From positions 1 through 34,884 of the forward strand of contig JAIYCQ010000033.1 in assembly GCA_027487945.1 (NCBI GenBank): a DNA stretch of 34,884 bases, given 5' to 3'. A program made the translations under genes and the position numbers. The notes beneath the pieces are model-generated. The model was given only the letters and a program-made list of their open reading frames with translations, ran no database searches and had not been told where the DNA came from. Shown here one piece after another: positions 1-9,063 of this stretch (position 1 is the first letter of the stretch; the number at the start of each line of letters is the position of its first letter). This stretch comes from Caulobacteraceae bacterium. GTDB taxonomy: Bacteria; Pseudomonadota; Alphaproteobacteria; Caulobacterales; Caulobacteraceae.

Positions 1-1041
1 CCGCAGAGCGTCATCCAGCAGATGCGCGAGCTGGGCCTGTTCGGCATCTCCATCCCCGAGGAATACGGCGGCCTCGACCTCTCCATGGAAGACGAATGCC
101 TGGTGGTGTTCGAGCTGGGCCGCGCCAGCCCGGCCTTCCGGTCGGAAATCGGCACCAACGTCGGCATCGGCAGCCAGGGGCTGGTGATGTTCGGCACCGA
201 CGAGCAGAAGGCCAAGTGGCTGCCCGGCATCGCCGCCGGCACGACGGTGACCAGCTTCGCCCTGACCGAGCCTGAAGCCGGTTCCGACAGCGCCGCGGTG
301 CAGACGCGCGCCACGCTGGACGGCGACAGCTACGTGCTCAACGGCTCCAAGCGCTACATCACCAACGCCGGCAAGGCCGGGCTGTTCACGGTGATGGCCC
401 GCACCAATCCCGACGTGAAGGGCGGCGGCGGCGTCTCCGCCTTCGTGGTGCCCAGCGATCTGCCGGGCATCACGGTCGGCAAGCCCGAGACCAAGATGGG
501 CCAGCACGGCGCCCAGATCCACGACATCACCTTCGACAACGTCCGTGTTCCGGCCTGGAACCGGTTGGGCGGCGAGGGCGAGGGCTTCAAGGTGGCCATG
601 CAGGTGCTCGACAAGGGCCGGCTGCACATCGCGGCCCTCTGCGTCGGGGTGGCTGAACGGCTGATCGCCGACAGTGTCGCCTATGCCGGCGAGCGCAAGC
701 AGTTCGGTCAGGCGCTGGCGCAGTTCCAGCTGATCCAGGGTATGATCGCCGACATGAAGACCGAGGCCATGGCCGCCCGCGCCCTGGTCATGGAAGGCGC
801 CCGCAAGCGCGACGCCGGCCAGAACATCGTCCTGGAAGCCGCGGCCGCGAAGTACTTCGCTTCGGAGATGGTCGGCCGCGTCGCCGACAAGGCCGTGCAG
901 ATCTTCGGCGGGGCAGGCTACGTCGCCGACTACGGCATCGAGCGGCTCTACCGCGACGTCCGCATCTTCCGGATCTACGAAGGCACCAGCCAGGTCCAGC
1001 AGATCATCATCGCCCGCGAGACGATGAAGCGGGGCGGCTAG
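1..1041 (+). CDS. Acyl-CoA dehydrogenase, 5'-truncated by the window edge
   Basis: Catalyses the FAD-dependent alpha,beta-dehydrogenation of an acyl-CoA, passing electrons to ETF in fatty-acid or branched-chain catabolism. The frame is open from base 1, so the true start lies upstream and about 30-40 N-terminal residues are missing compared with the usual ~380. Visible family signatures are the ITEEYGG-like stretch (IPEEYGG), the FAD/substrate segment with FALTEPEAGSDS, the C-terminal helical domain with YAGERKQFGQ, the QIFGGAGYVADYGIERLYRD block, and the terminal IYEGTSQVQQ motif, whose Glu is the usual catalytic base of this family. Substrate chain length cannot be told from sequence. The next gene is convergent, and a strong hairpin follows the stop. 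Confidence 0.93.
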   Translation, partial: PQSVIQQMRELGLFGISIPEEYGGLDLSMEDECLVVFELGRASPAFRSEIGTNVGIGSQGLVMFGTDEQKAKWLPGIAAGTTVTSFALTEPEAGSDSAAVQTRATLDGDSYVLNGSKRYITNAGKAGLFTVMARTNPDVKGGGGVSAFVVPSDLPGITVGKPETKMGQHGAQIHDITFDNVRVPAWNRLGGEGEGFKVAMQVLDKGRLHIAALCVGVAERLIADSVAYAGERKQFGQALAQFQLIQGMIADMKTEAMAARALVMEGARKRDAGQNIVLEAAAAKYFASEMVGRVADKAVQIFGGAGYVADYGIERLYRDVRIFRIYEGTSQVQQIIIARETMKRGG

Positions 1042-1043
1042 TC

Positions 1044-1084
1044 GATGGGGACATGGGCCGGCGCGGCTGGTCCGTGTCCCCATC
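1044..1084. terminator. Long stem-loop between convergent genes
   Basis: A perfect 10-bp inverted repeat (GATGGGGACA at 1044-1053, TGTCCCCATC at 1075-1084) starts 2 bp after the acyl-CoA dehydrogenase stop. As RNA it extends inward by six more pairs, two of them G-U. No T tract follows on the plus strand. It may act as a terminator or mRNA 3'-end protector between this gene and the TetR gene on the other strand. Confidence 0.5.
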
Positions 1085-1120
1085 CGGCGACTGTTCTGGC
1101 GCCCGAAACCTAAACGCCCG

Positions 1121-1783
1121 CTACCGCGAGAAGCCCGCCTCCGCGAAATCCAGCATCCGCGCCAGCAGGGCGTCGACCTCACCCTCCCGGGTCAGGCCCT
1201 CGGACAGCACATGCAGCCGGTCCAGCTCCATGAAGCGGTTCTGGTGGATCATCCCGAGCACGAAGTGCAGCCGCCAATAGACCTCTTCCGACGGCAGGTC
1301 GGACCGGGCGGCGAGCAGGGCGTCGGCGAAGCGCTTGAGGTGGCTGACGTCGGAGCCGAGCACCTCGCGGATTTCGGCCGTTCCTTCGCTGCGCGCGCGG
1401 ATGAGGAACTGCAGCGAGATCCGGCGGTCGTTGGACGGGTCCAGCCAGCGCAGCGGCGGGGCGAACAGGGCGGTGAGGATTTCGCGCACCGGCGGCTTGC
1501 CGGCGTTACGGTCGGCCGCCTCGTGCAGCATCCGCGCCCGCTCGCGGTTCAGCTCCTGGGTCCGCCGCCGGAAGATCTCGAACAGCAGCGAGTCCTTGGA
1601 CCCGAAGTGGTAGTTGACGCTGGCCAGGTTGACGCCCGCCTCGGCGGTGATGTCGCGCACCGAGACGTTCTGGAAGCCGTGCAGGGCGAACAGCCGCTCT
1701 GCGGCGTTGAACACCAGCTGTTTGGTGGCGGCCTCGGCCTCCGGCGTCTGTGACTCCGCGCCAGGATCGTCAGTGAGACTCAA
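1121..1783 (-). CDS. TetR/AcrR-family transcriptional regulator
   Basis: Predicted one-component repressor of 220 residues. The N-terminal TetR helix-turn-helix is clear: AAERLFALHGFQNVSVRDI, then AGVNLASVNYHFGSKDSLL, which is the recognition helix with the typical NYHFGSKD motif. The C-terminal ligand/dimer domain ends with an aromatic-rich helix (WRLHFVLGMIHQNRF). The start is taken as TTG at 1783 because GGAAGGG lies 7 nt upstream of it. A longer reading from a TTG at 1840 is open but has no such site. An inverted repeat overlaps this ribosome-binding site and could be an autoregulatory operator. The gene lies 114 bp downstream of the sulfatase gene on the same strand. Neither ligand nor targets can be read from sequence; the sulfatase and methyltransferase genes upstream, or the acyl-CoA dehydrogenase, are possible targets (inference). 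Confidence 0.88.
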   Translation of the reverse strand: MSLTDDPGAESQTPEAEAATKQLVFNAAERLFALHGFQNVSVRDITAEAGVNLASVNYHFGSKDSLLFEIFRRRTQELNRERARMLHEAADRNAGKPPVREILTALFAPPLRWLDPSNDRRISLQFLIRARSEGTAEIREVLGSDVSHLKRFADALLAARSDLPSEEVYWRLHFVLGMIHQNRFMELDRLHVLSEGLTREGEVDALLARMLDFAEAGFSR

Positions 1784-1790
1784 AACGCTA

Positions 1791-1810
1791 CCCTTCCGTT
1801 CCGTGAAGGG
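1791..1810. promoter_or_regulatory. Inverted repeat over the TetR gene ribosome-binding site
   Basis: CCCTTC (1791-1796) and GAAGGG (1805-1810) are perfect arms around an 8-bp centre. On the minus strand one arm is part of the GGAAGGG Shine-Dalgarno. It may be a TetR operator or an mRNA hairpin limiting translation. Confidence 0.35.
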
Positions 1811-1897
1811 CAGCTTTACGAGCGTTCGATCTGTACGCAAGCGTCAATAAACGCCTGTTCGAATGACGGAGCGTCCTGCTGCATTGCGATGCGGTTC

Positions 1898-3181
<1,284 letters not shown>

Positions 3182-3194
3182 GGGGCGGAGCCTT

Positions 3195-4043
3195 CTAGGC
3201 GTTGGCGGTGACGATCCAGACGGCGGCGGGCAGCATGACGCCGTCATGGCCCTCGTAGGGCGCCAGGGCGTCACGCACGGCGGCGATGATCACATCGCGC
3301 TTGTCGGGGTTCGCGCGCAGCAGCATGCCCAGCGGTCCGACCTTCATGGACAGGGCCACCGCCTCGTCCAGCGGATGGCCGCCGACGAAGGTGTCATAGG
3401 GCGCGATGTCCACGTCGGTGAAGCCGGCCCCGGCCAGGATGGTGCGCACCCGCTCCGGATCGCTGAAGGCGAAGGGGCCGGGCGCGTAAGGGTCGGACGG
3501 CGGGGGCGGGGCCGGCACATGGGCCAGGGCCGCCGTCATCGGGACCCGCATCCAGTCGTTGAAACCCAGCGGCCGCCAGCAGACGAAGGTCAGACGTCCA
3601 CCGGGCTTGAGCGCCGTGCGGATGTTGGCGAAGGCCGCTGTCGGCTCGGCGAAGAACATGACGCCGAAGCGGGAGAAGACGCCGTCGGCGGCGCCGGCCT
3701 CGAAGCCGTAGGTCTGGGCGTCCGCCTCGAGGAATTCGACGTTGGCCATGCCCTCGGCGCGCCGCCGGGCCACCTCCAGCATCGGCCGGGAGATGTCGAG
3801 GCCCAGCACCGCGCCGCTCGGCCCGACCTCCCCGGCCAGCTCCAGGGTCGTCTGGCCGCAGCCGCAGCCGATGTCGATCAGCCGTTCGCCCGGCCGCGGC
3901 GCCAGGGCGTCGATGGCCGCGTGGCCCAGAGGGGCGATCTGCCGGTCGAGCTTGTCCTGCTGCGCCGCCCAAGTCTCACCGGCCTGGGCGTTCCAGTAGG
4001 CGATCTGGTCGGCGTTGGCCGCCGGAGCACCGTCAGTGGCCAC
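3195..4043 (-). CDS. SAM-dependent class I methyltransferase
   Basis: Predicted Rossmann-fold methyltransferase of 282 residues. SAM motif I is LIDIGCGCGQTTLELA (about residues 55-70), followed by GLDISRPMLEVARRRAE (motif II acid loop), EADAQTYGF, and the LKPGGRLTFVCWRP strand. The N-terminus with YWNAQAGETWAAQQDKLDRQ resembles UbiE/arsenite-methyltransferase-like small-molecule methyltransferases of alphaproteobacteria (family knowledge). The gene overlaps the end of the VWA gene by 11 bp and precedes the sulfatase gene by 13 bp, suggesting cotranscription. The substrate cannot be inferred. Confidence 0.88.
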   Translation of the reverse strand: MATDGAPAANADQIAYWNAQAGETWAAQQDKLDRQIAPLGHAAIDALAPRPGERLIDIGCGCGQTTLELAGEVGPSGAVLGLDISRPMLEVARRRAEGMANVEFLEADAQTYGFEAGAADGVFSRFGVMFFAEPTAAFANIRTALKPGGRLTFVCWRPLGFNDWMRVPMTAALAHVPAPPPPSDPYAPGPFAFSDPERVRTILAGAGFTDVDIAPYDTFVGGHPLDEAVALSMKVGPLGMLLRANPDKRDVIIAAVRDALAPYEGHDGVMLPAAVWIVTANA

Positions 4044-5214
4044 GCACCAGCTCGCGCATGGCCTTGTCCAGGCCGTCGATGGTCAGCGGGTACATCCGGT
4101 CGCCCATCAGCTGCTTCATCACCTGGATCGACTGGGTGTAGTCCCAGTGACGCTCGGCGGTGGGATTGAGCCAGACGGCGCTGTGATAGATCTGGGTCAC
4201 CCGGTCCATCCAGATGGCGCCCGGTTCCTCGTTCCAGTGCTCCACGCTGCCGCCCGGATAGGTGATCTCGTAGGGGCTCATGGTGGCGTCGCCGACGAAG
4301 ATCACCTTGTAGTCGGCCGGGAACTTGTGGAGCACATCCCAGGTGTTCTGCTTCTCGGTCTGGCGACGGCGATTGTCCTTCCAGACGCTCTCGTAGAGGC
4401 AGTTGTGGAAGTAGAAGAACTCGAGGTTCTTGAACTCGGTCCGGGCCGCGCTGAACAGCTCCTCGCAGAGCTTGATGTGGCTGTCCATCGAGCCACCGAT
4501 GTCGAAGAAGATCAGCACCTTGATCTTGTTGCGGCGCTCGGCGCGCATCTGGATGTCGAGGTAGCCCTTCTGCGACGTGCCCTTGATGGTGCCGTCCAGA
4601 TCCAGTTCGTCCGGCGCGCCCTCGCGGGCGAACTTGCGCAGCCGGCGCAGGGCGACCTTGATATTGCGGGTGCCCAGTTCGACGCTGTCGTCGAGGTTCT
4701 TGTACTCGCGCTTGTCCCAGACCTTCACGGCCTTGCCGTGGCGGCCCTTGTCCTGGCCGATGCGGACACCTTCGGGATTGTAGCCGTTGGCACCGTAGGG
4801 ACTGGTGCCGCCGGTGCCGACCATCTTGTTGCCGCCCTCGTGGCGCTTCTTCTGCTCGGCGAGCCGCTCCTGCAGCGTCTTCATCAGCTCGTCGAAGCCG
4901 CCCATGGCCTCGATCGCCGCCTTCTCCTCGTCGGTCAGGAACTTCTCGGTCAGCAGCTTCAGCCACTCGGCCGGAATCTCGCTGGTGACGTCCTCGCCCA
5001 GCGACTCCAGGCCCTTGAAGACATGGCCGAACACGCGGTCGAACTTGTCGAGGTTCTTCTCGTCCTTCACCAGCGCCGAGCGCGACAGGAAGTAGAAGTC
5101 CTCCACCGACCGGTCGATGACGTCGTTGTCGAGCGCCTCCATCAGCATGAGGTACTCCTTCAGCGACACGGGCACCTTGGCCTCGCGGAGCTCTGTGAAG
5201 AAGCGCATGAACAT
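4033..5214 (-). CDS. CoxE-like von Willebrand factor A domain protein
   Basis: A 393-residue cytoplasmic protein with a charged helical N-terminal half (FFTELREAKVPVSLKEYLML, typical of CoxE-like proteins) and a C-terminal VWA domain. The metal-ion-dependent adhesion site starts at Asp238 and reads DIGGSMD, so the first Ser of the usual DxSxS motif is Gly. A Gly/Asn-rich linker (about residues 127-150) separates the halves. CoxE-like proteins usually pair with a MoxR/CoxD AAA+ ATPase to remodel or metallate a client. Here the upstream gene is a GNAT acetyltransferase and the downstream gene a methyltransferase, so no AAA+ partner is adjacent. Start at the ATG at 5214; a second ATG two codons later is equally possible. 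Confidence 0.85.
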   Translation of the reverse strand: MFMRFFTELREAKVPVSLKEYLMLMEALDNDVIDRSVEDFYFLSRSALVKDEKNLDKFDRVFGHVFKGLESLGEDVTSEIPAEWLKLLTEKFLTDEEKAAIEAMGGFDELMKTLQERLAEQKKRHEGGNKMVGTGGTSPYGANGYNPEGVRIGQDKGRHGKAVKVWDKREYKNLDDSVELGTRNIKVALRRLRKFAREGAPDELDLDGTIKGTSQKGYLDIQMRAERRNKIKVLIFFDIGGSMDSHIKLCEELFSAARTEFKNLEFFYFHNCLYESVWKDNRRRQTEKQNTWDVLHKFPADYKVIFVGDATMSPYEITYPGGSVEHWNEEPGAIWMDRVTQIYHSAVWLNPTAERHWDYTQSIQVMKQLMGDRMYPLTIDGLDKAMRELVRGH

Positions 5215-5221
5215 GGGCGGT

Positions 5222-5249
5222 CTCTGTGTCGAACGGTTGTTTGACAGAG
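5222..5249. promoter_or_regulatory. Inverted repeat just upstream of the VWA gene
   Basis: CTCTGT (5222-5227) and ACAGAG (5244-5249) flank a 16-bp centre in the 81-bp gap between the GNAT and VWA genes. The spot is right for an operator or leader hairpin of the VWA gene. Short arms make chance possible. Confidence 0.25.
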
Positions 5250-5295
5250 GATGGGGGGAGAGGCGCGGCTTGTCCAGCGTCGCGGACGCAGGGCC

Positions 5296-5811
5296 TCACC
5301 CCCGGCGCAGGATGAACTCCCGGTCGCGGGTCTCGCCGACGATGAAGTGGTACTCGCCGACCTTTTCGAAGCCCAGCCGGCCGTAGAGCCGCTGGGCGCC
5401 GAAATTCTCCGACCAGACCCCGATCCACAGCCGGCGCGGGCCGTCGCGCTCCAGCCAGGCCAGGGTCTCGGCGAGCAGGCGCGAGCCCGTGCCCCCGCCC
5501 TGGAAGGCCTTCAGGATGTAGAGCCGCTTCAGCTCGCCGCAGGTCGTGGTGACCTCATCGTGCGGCAGGTCGCAGGGCCCGGCCAGCGCGTGGCCGACCA
5601 CGGCGCCGCCCGCCTCGACCAGCCAGACGGCTTTGTCCGGGTCCGCGAGATCGCGGCGGGAGGTCTCCACGGCGTAGGCGGTCTCCAGGAACGTGGCCAG
5701 ATCCTGCGGCGGATACAGGTGGCCGAAGGTCTCGCTGAAGGTCTCGGCGCCGATGCGGCTCAGGGCCTCGGCGTCGGCGGGCGTGGCGCGGCGGATGGTC
5801 GGAGTCGTCAT
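5296..5811 (-). CDS. GNAT-family N-acetyltransferase
   Basis: A 171-residue single-domain acetyltransferase using acetyl-CoA. The GNAT fold is visible from TIRRATPADAEALSRI at the N-terminus, through the beta-4 strand KRLYILKAFQGGGTGSRLL (pyrophosphate-binding Q/RxxGxG/A loop QGGGTG), to the C-terminal ERDGPRRLWIGVWSENFGAQ and RLYGRLGFEKVGEYHF block with the usual N/Y-containing alpha-4. It resembles the RimI/PhnO-like small-molecule or protein acetyltransferases, but the acceptor cannot be told. It heads the minus-strand run leading to the VWA gene, 81 bp downstream, and is divergent from the deacetylase gene across a 53-bp palindrome-containing gap. Confidence 0.9.
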   Translation of the reverse strand: MTTPTIRRATPADAEALSRIGAETFSETFGHLYPPQDLATFLETAYAVETSRRDLADPDKAVWLVEAGGAVVGHALAGPCDLPHDEVTTTCGELKRLYILKAFQGGGTGSRLLAETLAWLERDGPRRLWIGVWSENFGAQRLYGRLGFEKVGEYHFIVGETRDREFILRRG

Positions 5812-5820
5812 GACGTCCGG

Positions 5821-5854
5821 TTACCCATTCCGCCGCGCCGCCGGAAGTGGGTAA
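5821..5854. promoter_or_regulatory. Nested inverted repeat between divergent GNAT and deacetylase genes
   Basis: Outer arms TTACCCA (5821-5827) and TGGGTAA (5848-5854) enclose inner arms TTCCG (5828-5832) and CGGAA (5842-5846), with a single unpaired G. The structure nearly fills the gap between the two start codons, so it could be a shared operator or a leader hairpin. Confidence 0.4.
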
Positions 5855-5864
5855 GCTCACCGCC

Positions 5865-6785
5865 ATGACCATCGCCCTCTACACCCACGCGGCCATGTTC
5901 GATCACCGTCCCGGCGCGTCGCACGCCGAACGACCGGAGCGTCTGGGCGCCGTGATCGACGCGCTGAACGATACGACCAACCTCGATCTGGAGTCGCGCG
6001 AGGCGCCGCTGGCCCAGCACGGCGACCTGCTGCGCGTGCACCCGGAAGCCTTCCTGCAGTCGATCTATGACGCCGGCCGGGCCCCGGGCGTGGTGCAGCT
6101 GGACCCGGACACCTTCGTCGGGCCGGGCAGCCTGCAGGCGGCGCTGCGCGCGGCGGGCTCGGTGACCCAGGCCGTGCGCGATGTGGCGGCCGGCGGCGTC
6201 GACCGGGCCTTCTGCGCCGTTCGGCCGCCGGGTCACCACGCCGAGCCGGAGGCCGCAATGGGCTTCTGCCTGTTCAGCAACGTCGCCGTCGCCGCCCGGG
6301 CCGCCCAGGCCGCGGGGCTGGCGCGCATCGCCGTGGTCGACTTCGACGTCCACCATGGCAACGGCACCCAGGCGGTGTTCGAGACCGACCCGAGCCTGTT
6401 CCTGGCCTCGATCCACCAGCGCCCGCTCTATCCGGGCACGGGCGATGCGTCGGAGACCGGTGTGGGCAATATCGTCAACGGCGTGGTCGGCCCGAACTCG
6501 CCGCGCGAGAAGTGGCGCAAGGTCTTCGACAGGCTTATGGAGAGCGTCGACGCCTTCGCGCCGGACCTGATCCTCATCTCCGCCGGTTTCGACGCCCACG
6601 CCCGCGACCCCCTGGCCAGCCAGCAGCTGGAGGCCGAGGATTTCGCCTGGGCCACCCGCGCCATCGTCTCGGTCGCCGAGCGCCGCTGCCGCGGCCGGGT
6701 TGTCTCCTCGCTCGAGGGTGGCTACGACTTGGAGGCGCTCGGCCAGTCGGCCCGGGCGCACGTGCTGGCGTTGCAGGGACTGTGA
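5865..6785 (+). CDS. Histone-deacetylase-family / acetylpolyamine amidohydrolase-like protein
   Basis: Predicted zinc-dependent deacetylase of 306 residues. The catalytic His pair is His124-His125 (RPPGHHAEPEA). The zinc ligands start at Asp161 and His163 (VVDFDVHHGNGTQ), the third Asp is in ISAGFDAHARDP, and the EGGYDLEAL loop is near the C-terminus. All active-site residues are present. Bacterial members act on acetylpolyamines or acetyl-lysine proteins; which applies here is not visible. The start MTIALYTH at 5865 is favoured because the family motif begins there; a GTG at 5847 adds six residues and overlaps the palindrome. It is the first gene of a plus-strand run that continues into the histidine phosphatase gene. 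Confidence 0.9.
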   Translation: MTIALYTHAAMFDHRPGASHAERPERLGAVIDALNDTTNLDLESREAPLAQHGDLLRVHPEAFLQSIYDAGRAPGVVQLDPDTFVGPGSLQAALRAAGSVTQAVRDVAAGGVDRAFCAVRPPGHHAEPEAAMGFCLFSNVAVAARAAQAAGLARIAVVDFDVHHGNGTQAVFETDPSLFLASIHQRPLYPGTGDASETGVGNIVNGVVGPNSPREKWRKVFDRLMESVDAFAPDLILISAGFDAHARDPLASQQLEAEDFAWATRAIVSVAERRCRGRVVSSLEGGYDLEALGQSARAHVLALQGL

Positions 6786-6834
6786 CCGGCCGCCTCCGGG
6801 CCGCCGATCACCTGAAAGACCTGTTCGGGGGAAC

Positions 6835-7464
6835 ATGACCGAGGCGATCTCCACCGCCGTGGCCGAGCTGTCCGCCGCCGGCGACCCGGCGCGACCGGGC
6901 AGCGTCACGCTCGTCCGGCATGGCGAGCCCGACATTTCCCGCCGGGTGCGGCTGTCGGCCCGTGAGTATGCCGTCTGGTGGGCCCGTTACGAGACCCGTG
7001 GCCTGCTGCCCGGCCAGACGCCGCCGGACGGCCTCCTGGCCAGCGCCCGCGCGGCCGGGGTGATGATCTCTTCCATCCGTCCCCGTGCGATCGAAACCGC
7101 CGGCGCGGTCTGCGGCGGGCGGGCCTATGCTCAGGATCCGTTGTTCGTCGAGGCGCCTCTGCCGCCGCCGCGCTGGCCGGACTGGATCCGGCTCCGGCCC
7201 CGGACATGGGGCTTTCTCGCCCGCTTCTGGTGGTGGTTCTTCAACCACCACGAAGGCCAGGAAACGCGGGCGCAGGCCGAGCGGCGAGCCGACGAAGCGG
7301 CGGCGATGCTGGTCGACCTCGCCCGCGATGGCCAGGACGTGTTGCTGGTCGCCCATGGCTTCTTCAACGGCATGATCGGCGAGGCGCTGCGGCGCCAGGG
7401 CTGGCGCTGCACCCAGGACCAGGGCTTCCACTACTGGAAGGCGCGCCGCTTCGAACGGCCTTAA
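6835..7464 (+). CDS. Histidine phosphatase family protein (phosphoglycerate-mutase-like)
   Basis: A 209-residue branch-1 histidine phosphatase. The catalytic RHG is at residues 28-30 (TLVRHGEPD), His29 being the phospho-acceptor. The second catalytic His is in LLVAHGFFNGMIG near the C-terminus. A Trp/Pro-rich insert (PPPRWPDWIRLRPRTWGFLARFWWWFF) is unusual and may be a membrane-facing or substrate loop. The start ATG at 6835 follows a G-rich stretch; the frame is open further upstream only because it runs over the deacetylase gene. The substrate is unknown. It lies 49 bp after the deacetylase gene and 75 bp before xseB. Confidence 0.85.
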   Translation: MTEAISTAVAELSAAGDPARPGSVTLVRHGEPDISRRVRLSAREYAVWWARYETRGLLPGQTPPDGLLASARAAGVMISSIRPRAIETAGAVCGGRAYAQDPLFVEAPLPPPRWPDWIRLRPRTWGFLARFWWWFFNHHEGQETRAQAERRADEAAAMLVDLARDGQDVLLVAHGFFNGMIGEALRRQGWRCTQDQGFHYWKARRFERP

Positions 7465-7485
7465 CCGTAGCGGAGAATCCCCCGA

Positions 7486-7515
7486 TTGCTCCGGCCCGGC
7501 CGCGCGCATAGGGTG
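7486..7515 (+). promoter_or_regulatory. Possible housekeeping promoter of xseB
   Basis: TTGCTCC (7486-7492) followed by GCATAGG (from 7507) resembles the alphaproteobacterial vegetative promoter with a loose -10. It sits about 30 bp before the xseB start, in the only sizeable gap before the xseB-csaA-ispA run. Weak call. Confidence 0.25.
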
Positions 7516-7539
7516 GCCGCCATTCTCCTGGAAGACGAA

Positions 7540-7794
7540 ATGACCGACGCGCCCGCCTCCCACCCGGCTATCGCCGCGATGAGCTTCGAGGAAGCCCTCG
7601 CGGAACTGGAAAAGATCGTCCAGCGGCTGGAGTCCGGCTCGGCGCCGCTGGAAGAGTCGATTTCGATCTATGAGCGCGGCGCGGCGCTGAAGGCCCACTG
7701 CGAGGCGCGGCTGGAGCAGGCGCGGCTGCGCGTCGAGAAGGTTGTGCTCAGCCAGGGCGCCGCCGTCGGCGTCGAGCCCGCCGAGTTCACGTGA
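7540..7794 (+). CDS. xseB: Exodeoxyribonuclease VII small subunit
   Basis: An 84-residue small subunit of exonuclease VII, which with XseA degrades single-stranded DNA in repair. The whole-length signature is visible: [19 protein letters not shown], then [26 protein letters not shown]. The ATG at 7540 is chosen because GGAAG lies 6 nt upstream. It starts a tight group in which xseB overlaps csaA, csaA overlaps ispA by one base, and dxs follows 41 bp later. xseB-ispA-dxs is a conserved order in many proteobacteria, which supports the assignment. Confidence 0.95.
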   Translation: MTDAPASHPAIAAMSFEEALAELEKIVQRLESGSAPLEESISIYERGAALKAHCEARLEQARLRVEKVVLSQGAAVGVEPAEFT

Positions 7795-8144
7795 GCGGGG
7801 CGGCGCGTCAGCAGATCTCGTTCGAGGATTTCGAGCGGGTGGATGTCCGGGTCGGCACGGTGCTGAAGGCCGAGCCCTTCCCCGAGGCGCGCAAGCCCGC
7901 GTTCCGGCTGACGGTCGACTTCGGTCCGGACATCGGCGTGAAGCGCTCCTCGGCCCAGATCACCCGGCACTACAATCTCGAGGACCTGCCCGGCCGGAAG
8001 GTCGCGGCGGTGGTCAATTTTCCACCACGCCAGATCGGTCCGATGATGTCGGAAGTGCTTTGTCTGGGCTTTCCCGACCAGGACGGCGCCGTGGTGCTGG
8101 TCGGGGTCGACCGTGACGTGCCGAACGGGGGCAAGCTGTTCTGA
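7791..8144 (+). CDS. csaA: CsaA-like tRNA-binding domain protein
   Basis: A 117-residue single-domain protein of the EMAP/CsaA OB-fold tRNA-binding family. [30 protein letters not shown] is the typical beta-barrel start, followed by [23 protein letters not shown] and [19 protein letters not shown]. Family members dimerise and bind tRNA; CsaA was first described as a secretion/chaperone-related protein in Bacillus. It starts with a GTG that overlaps the xseB stop (GTGA), indicating translational coupling, and ends sharing one base with the ispA start. It is an extra gene in the otherwise standard xseB-ispA-dxs order. Confidence 0.92.
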   Translation: MSGAARQQISFEDFERVDVRVGTVLKAEPFPEARKPAFRLTVDFGPDIGVKRSSAQITRHYNLEDLPGRKVAAVVNFPPRQIGPMMSEVLCLGFPDQDGAVVLVGVDRDVPNGGKLF

Positions 8145-9022
8145 TGCCGCTCGCCCGCCGGATTGTTGAAGCCGCCGACATCGTCACCGTGGCGCTGGAC
8201 GCCCTTTTGCCGCGCGGCGACGGCCCCGAAAGCCGTCTGACCGAGGCCATGCGCTATGCTGCGCTGGGCCCGGGCAAGCGCCTGCGGCCCTTCTTCGCCA
8301 TCGAGACCGGCAAGATGTTCGACCTGCCGGAGCGGCCGGTGCTGCGGGCCGCCTGTGCGCTGGAGTGCATCCACGCCTACAGCCTGGTTCACGATGATCT
8401 GCCGGCCATGGACGACGACGACATGCGCCGCGGCCGCCCGACGGTGCACCGCCAGTACGACGAGGCGACCGCCATCCTGGCCGGGGACGCGCTGCAGACG
8501 GCGGCCTTCGAGATCCTCGCCCATCCTGACACCCATCCCGACGCCAACGTCCGGACCGAGCTGATCCGCAAGCTGGCGATCGCCTCGGGCGCCCAGGGCA
8601 TGTGCGGCGGCCAGATGATCGACCTGCTCGGCGTGCGTGACGATCTGGGCGCGGTGGCCCGCATGCAGCGGCTCAAGACCGGCGCCCTGATCGCCCACGC
8701 CTTTGATATCCCGCTGACCATGGCCCACGCCCCCGAGAGCGAGCGGCACGCGCTGATGGCCTTCGCCCAGGACCTTGGCCTGGCCTACCAGATCGTCGAC
8801 GACCTGCTCGATGCGGAGGGCGACGCCGAGGAGCTGGGCAAGGCCGCCGGCAAGGACGAGGCGCGGGGCAAGGCCAACTACGTCACGCTTCTGGGCATCG
8901 ACGCGGCGCGCGAGCGCGTTGGTCTGCTGGCGGATCAGACGCGGTCTCATCTGGACCTGTTCGGAAAACGCGCTGAAACCTTGCGGCTTTCGGTCGATTT
9001 CGTACTGGACCGGCGCTCGTAA
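8144..9022 (+). CDS. ispA: Polyprenyl synthetase (farnesyl/geranylgeranyl diphosphate synthase)
   Basis: A 292-residue trans-prenyl diphosphate synthase that condenses isopentenyl diphosphate with allylic diphosphates to C15 (or C20), supplying quinones, undecaprenyl carriers and hopanoids or carotenoids. The first Asp-rich motif is [11 protein letters not shown], with the two-residue insertion of bacterial FPP synthases. The second is [21 protein letters not shown] and TGALIAHAF are further signatures. The ATG overlaps the csaA stop as TGATG. dxs lies just downstream, so precursor supply and chain elongation are adjacent. Product length (FPP or GGPP) is not certain from sequence. Confidence 0.93.
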   Translation: MPLARRIVEAADIVTVALDALLPRGDGPESRLTEAMRYAALGPGKRLRPFFAIETGKMFDLPERPVLRAACALECIHAYSLVHDDLPAMDDDDMRRGRPTVHRQYDEATAILAGDALQTAAFEILAHPDTHPDANVRTELIRKLAIASGAQGMCGGQMIDLLGVRDDLGAVARMQRLKTGALIAHAFDIPLTMAHAPESERHALMAFAQDLGLAYQIVDDLLDAEGDAEELGKAAGKDEARGKANYVTLLGIDAARERVGLLADQTRSHLDLFGKRAETLRLSVDFVLDRRS

Positions 9023-9063
9023 CCGCGCTGTTGTCGCGGAAATAGTGAATCCACGGAAATTTC

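Noticed and set aside
4015..5244. 409-codon plus-strand open frame opposite the VWA gene
   Set aside because: Antisense shadow with Leu/Val/Ala-rich low-complexity translation and no motif.
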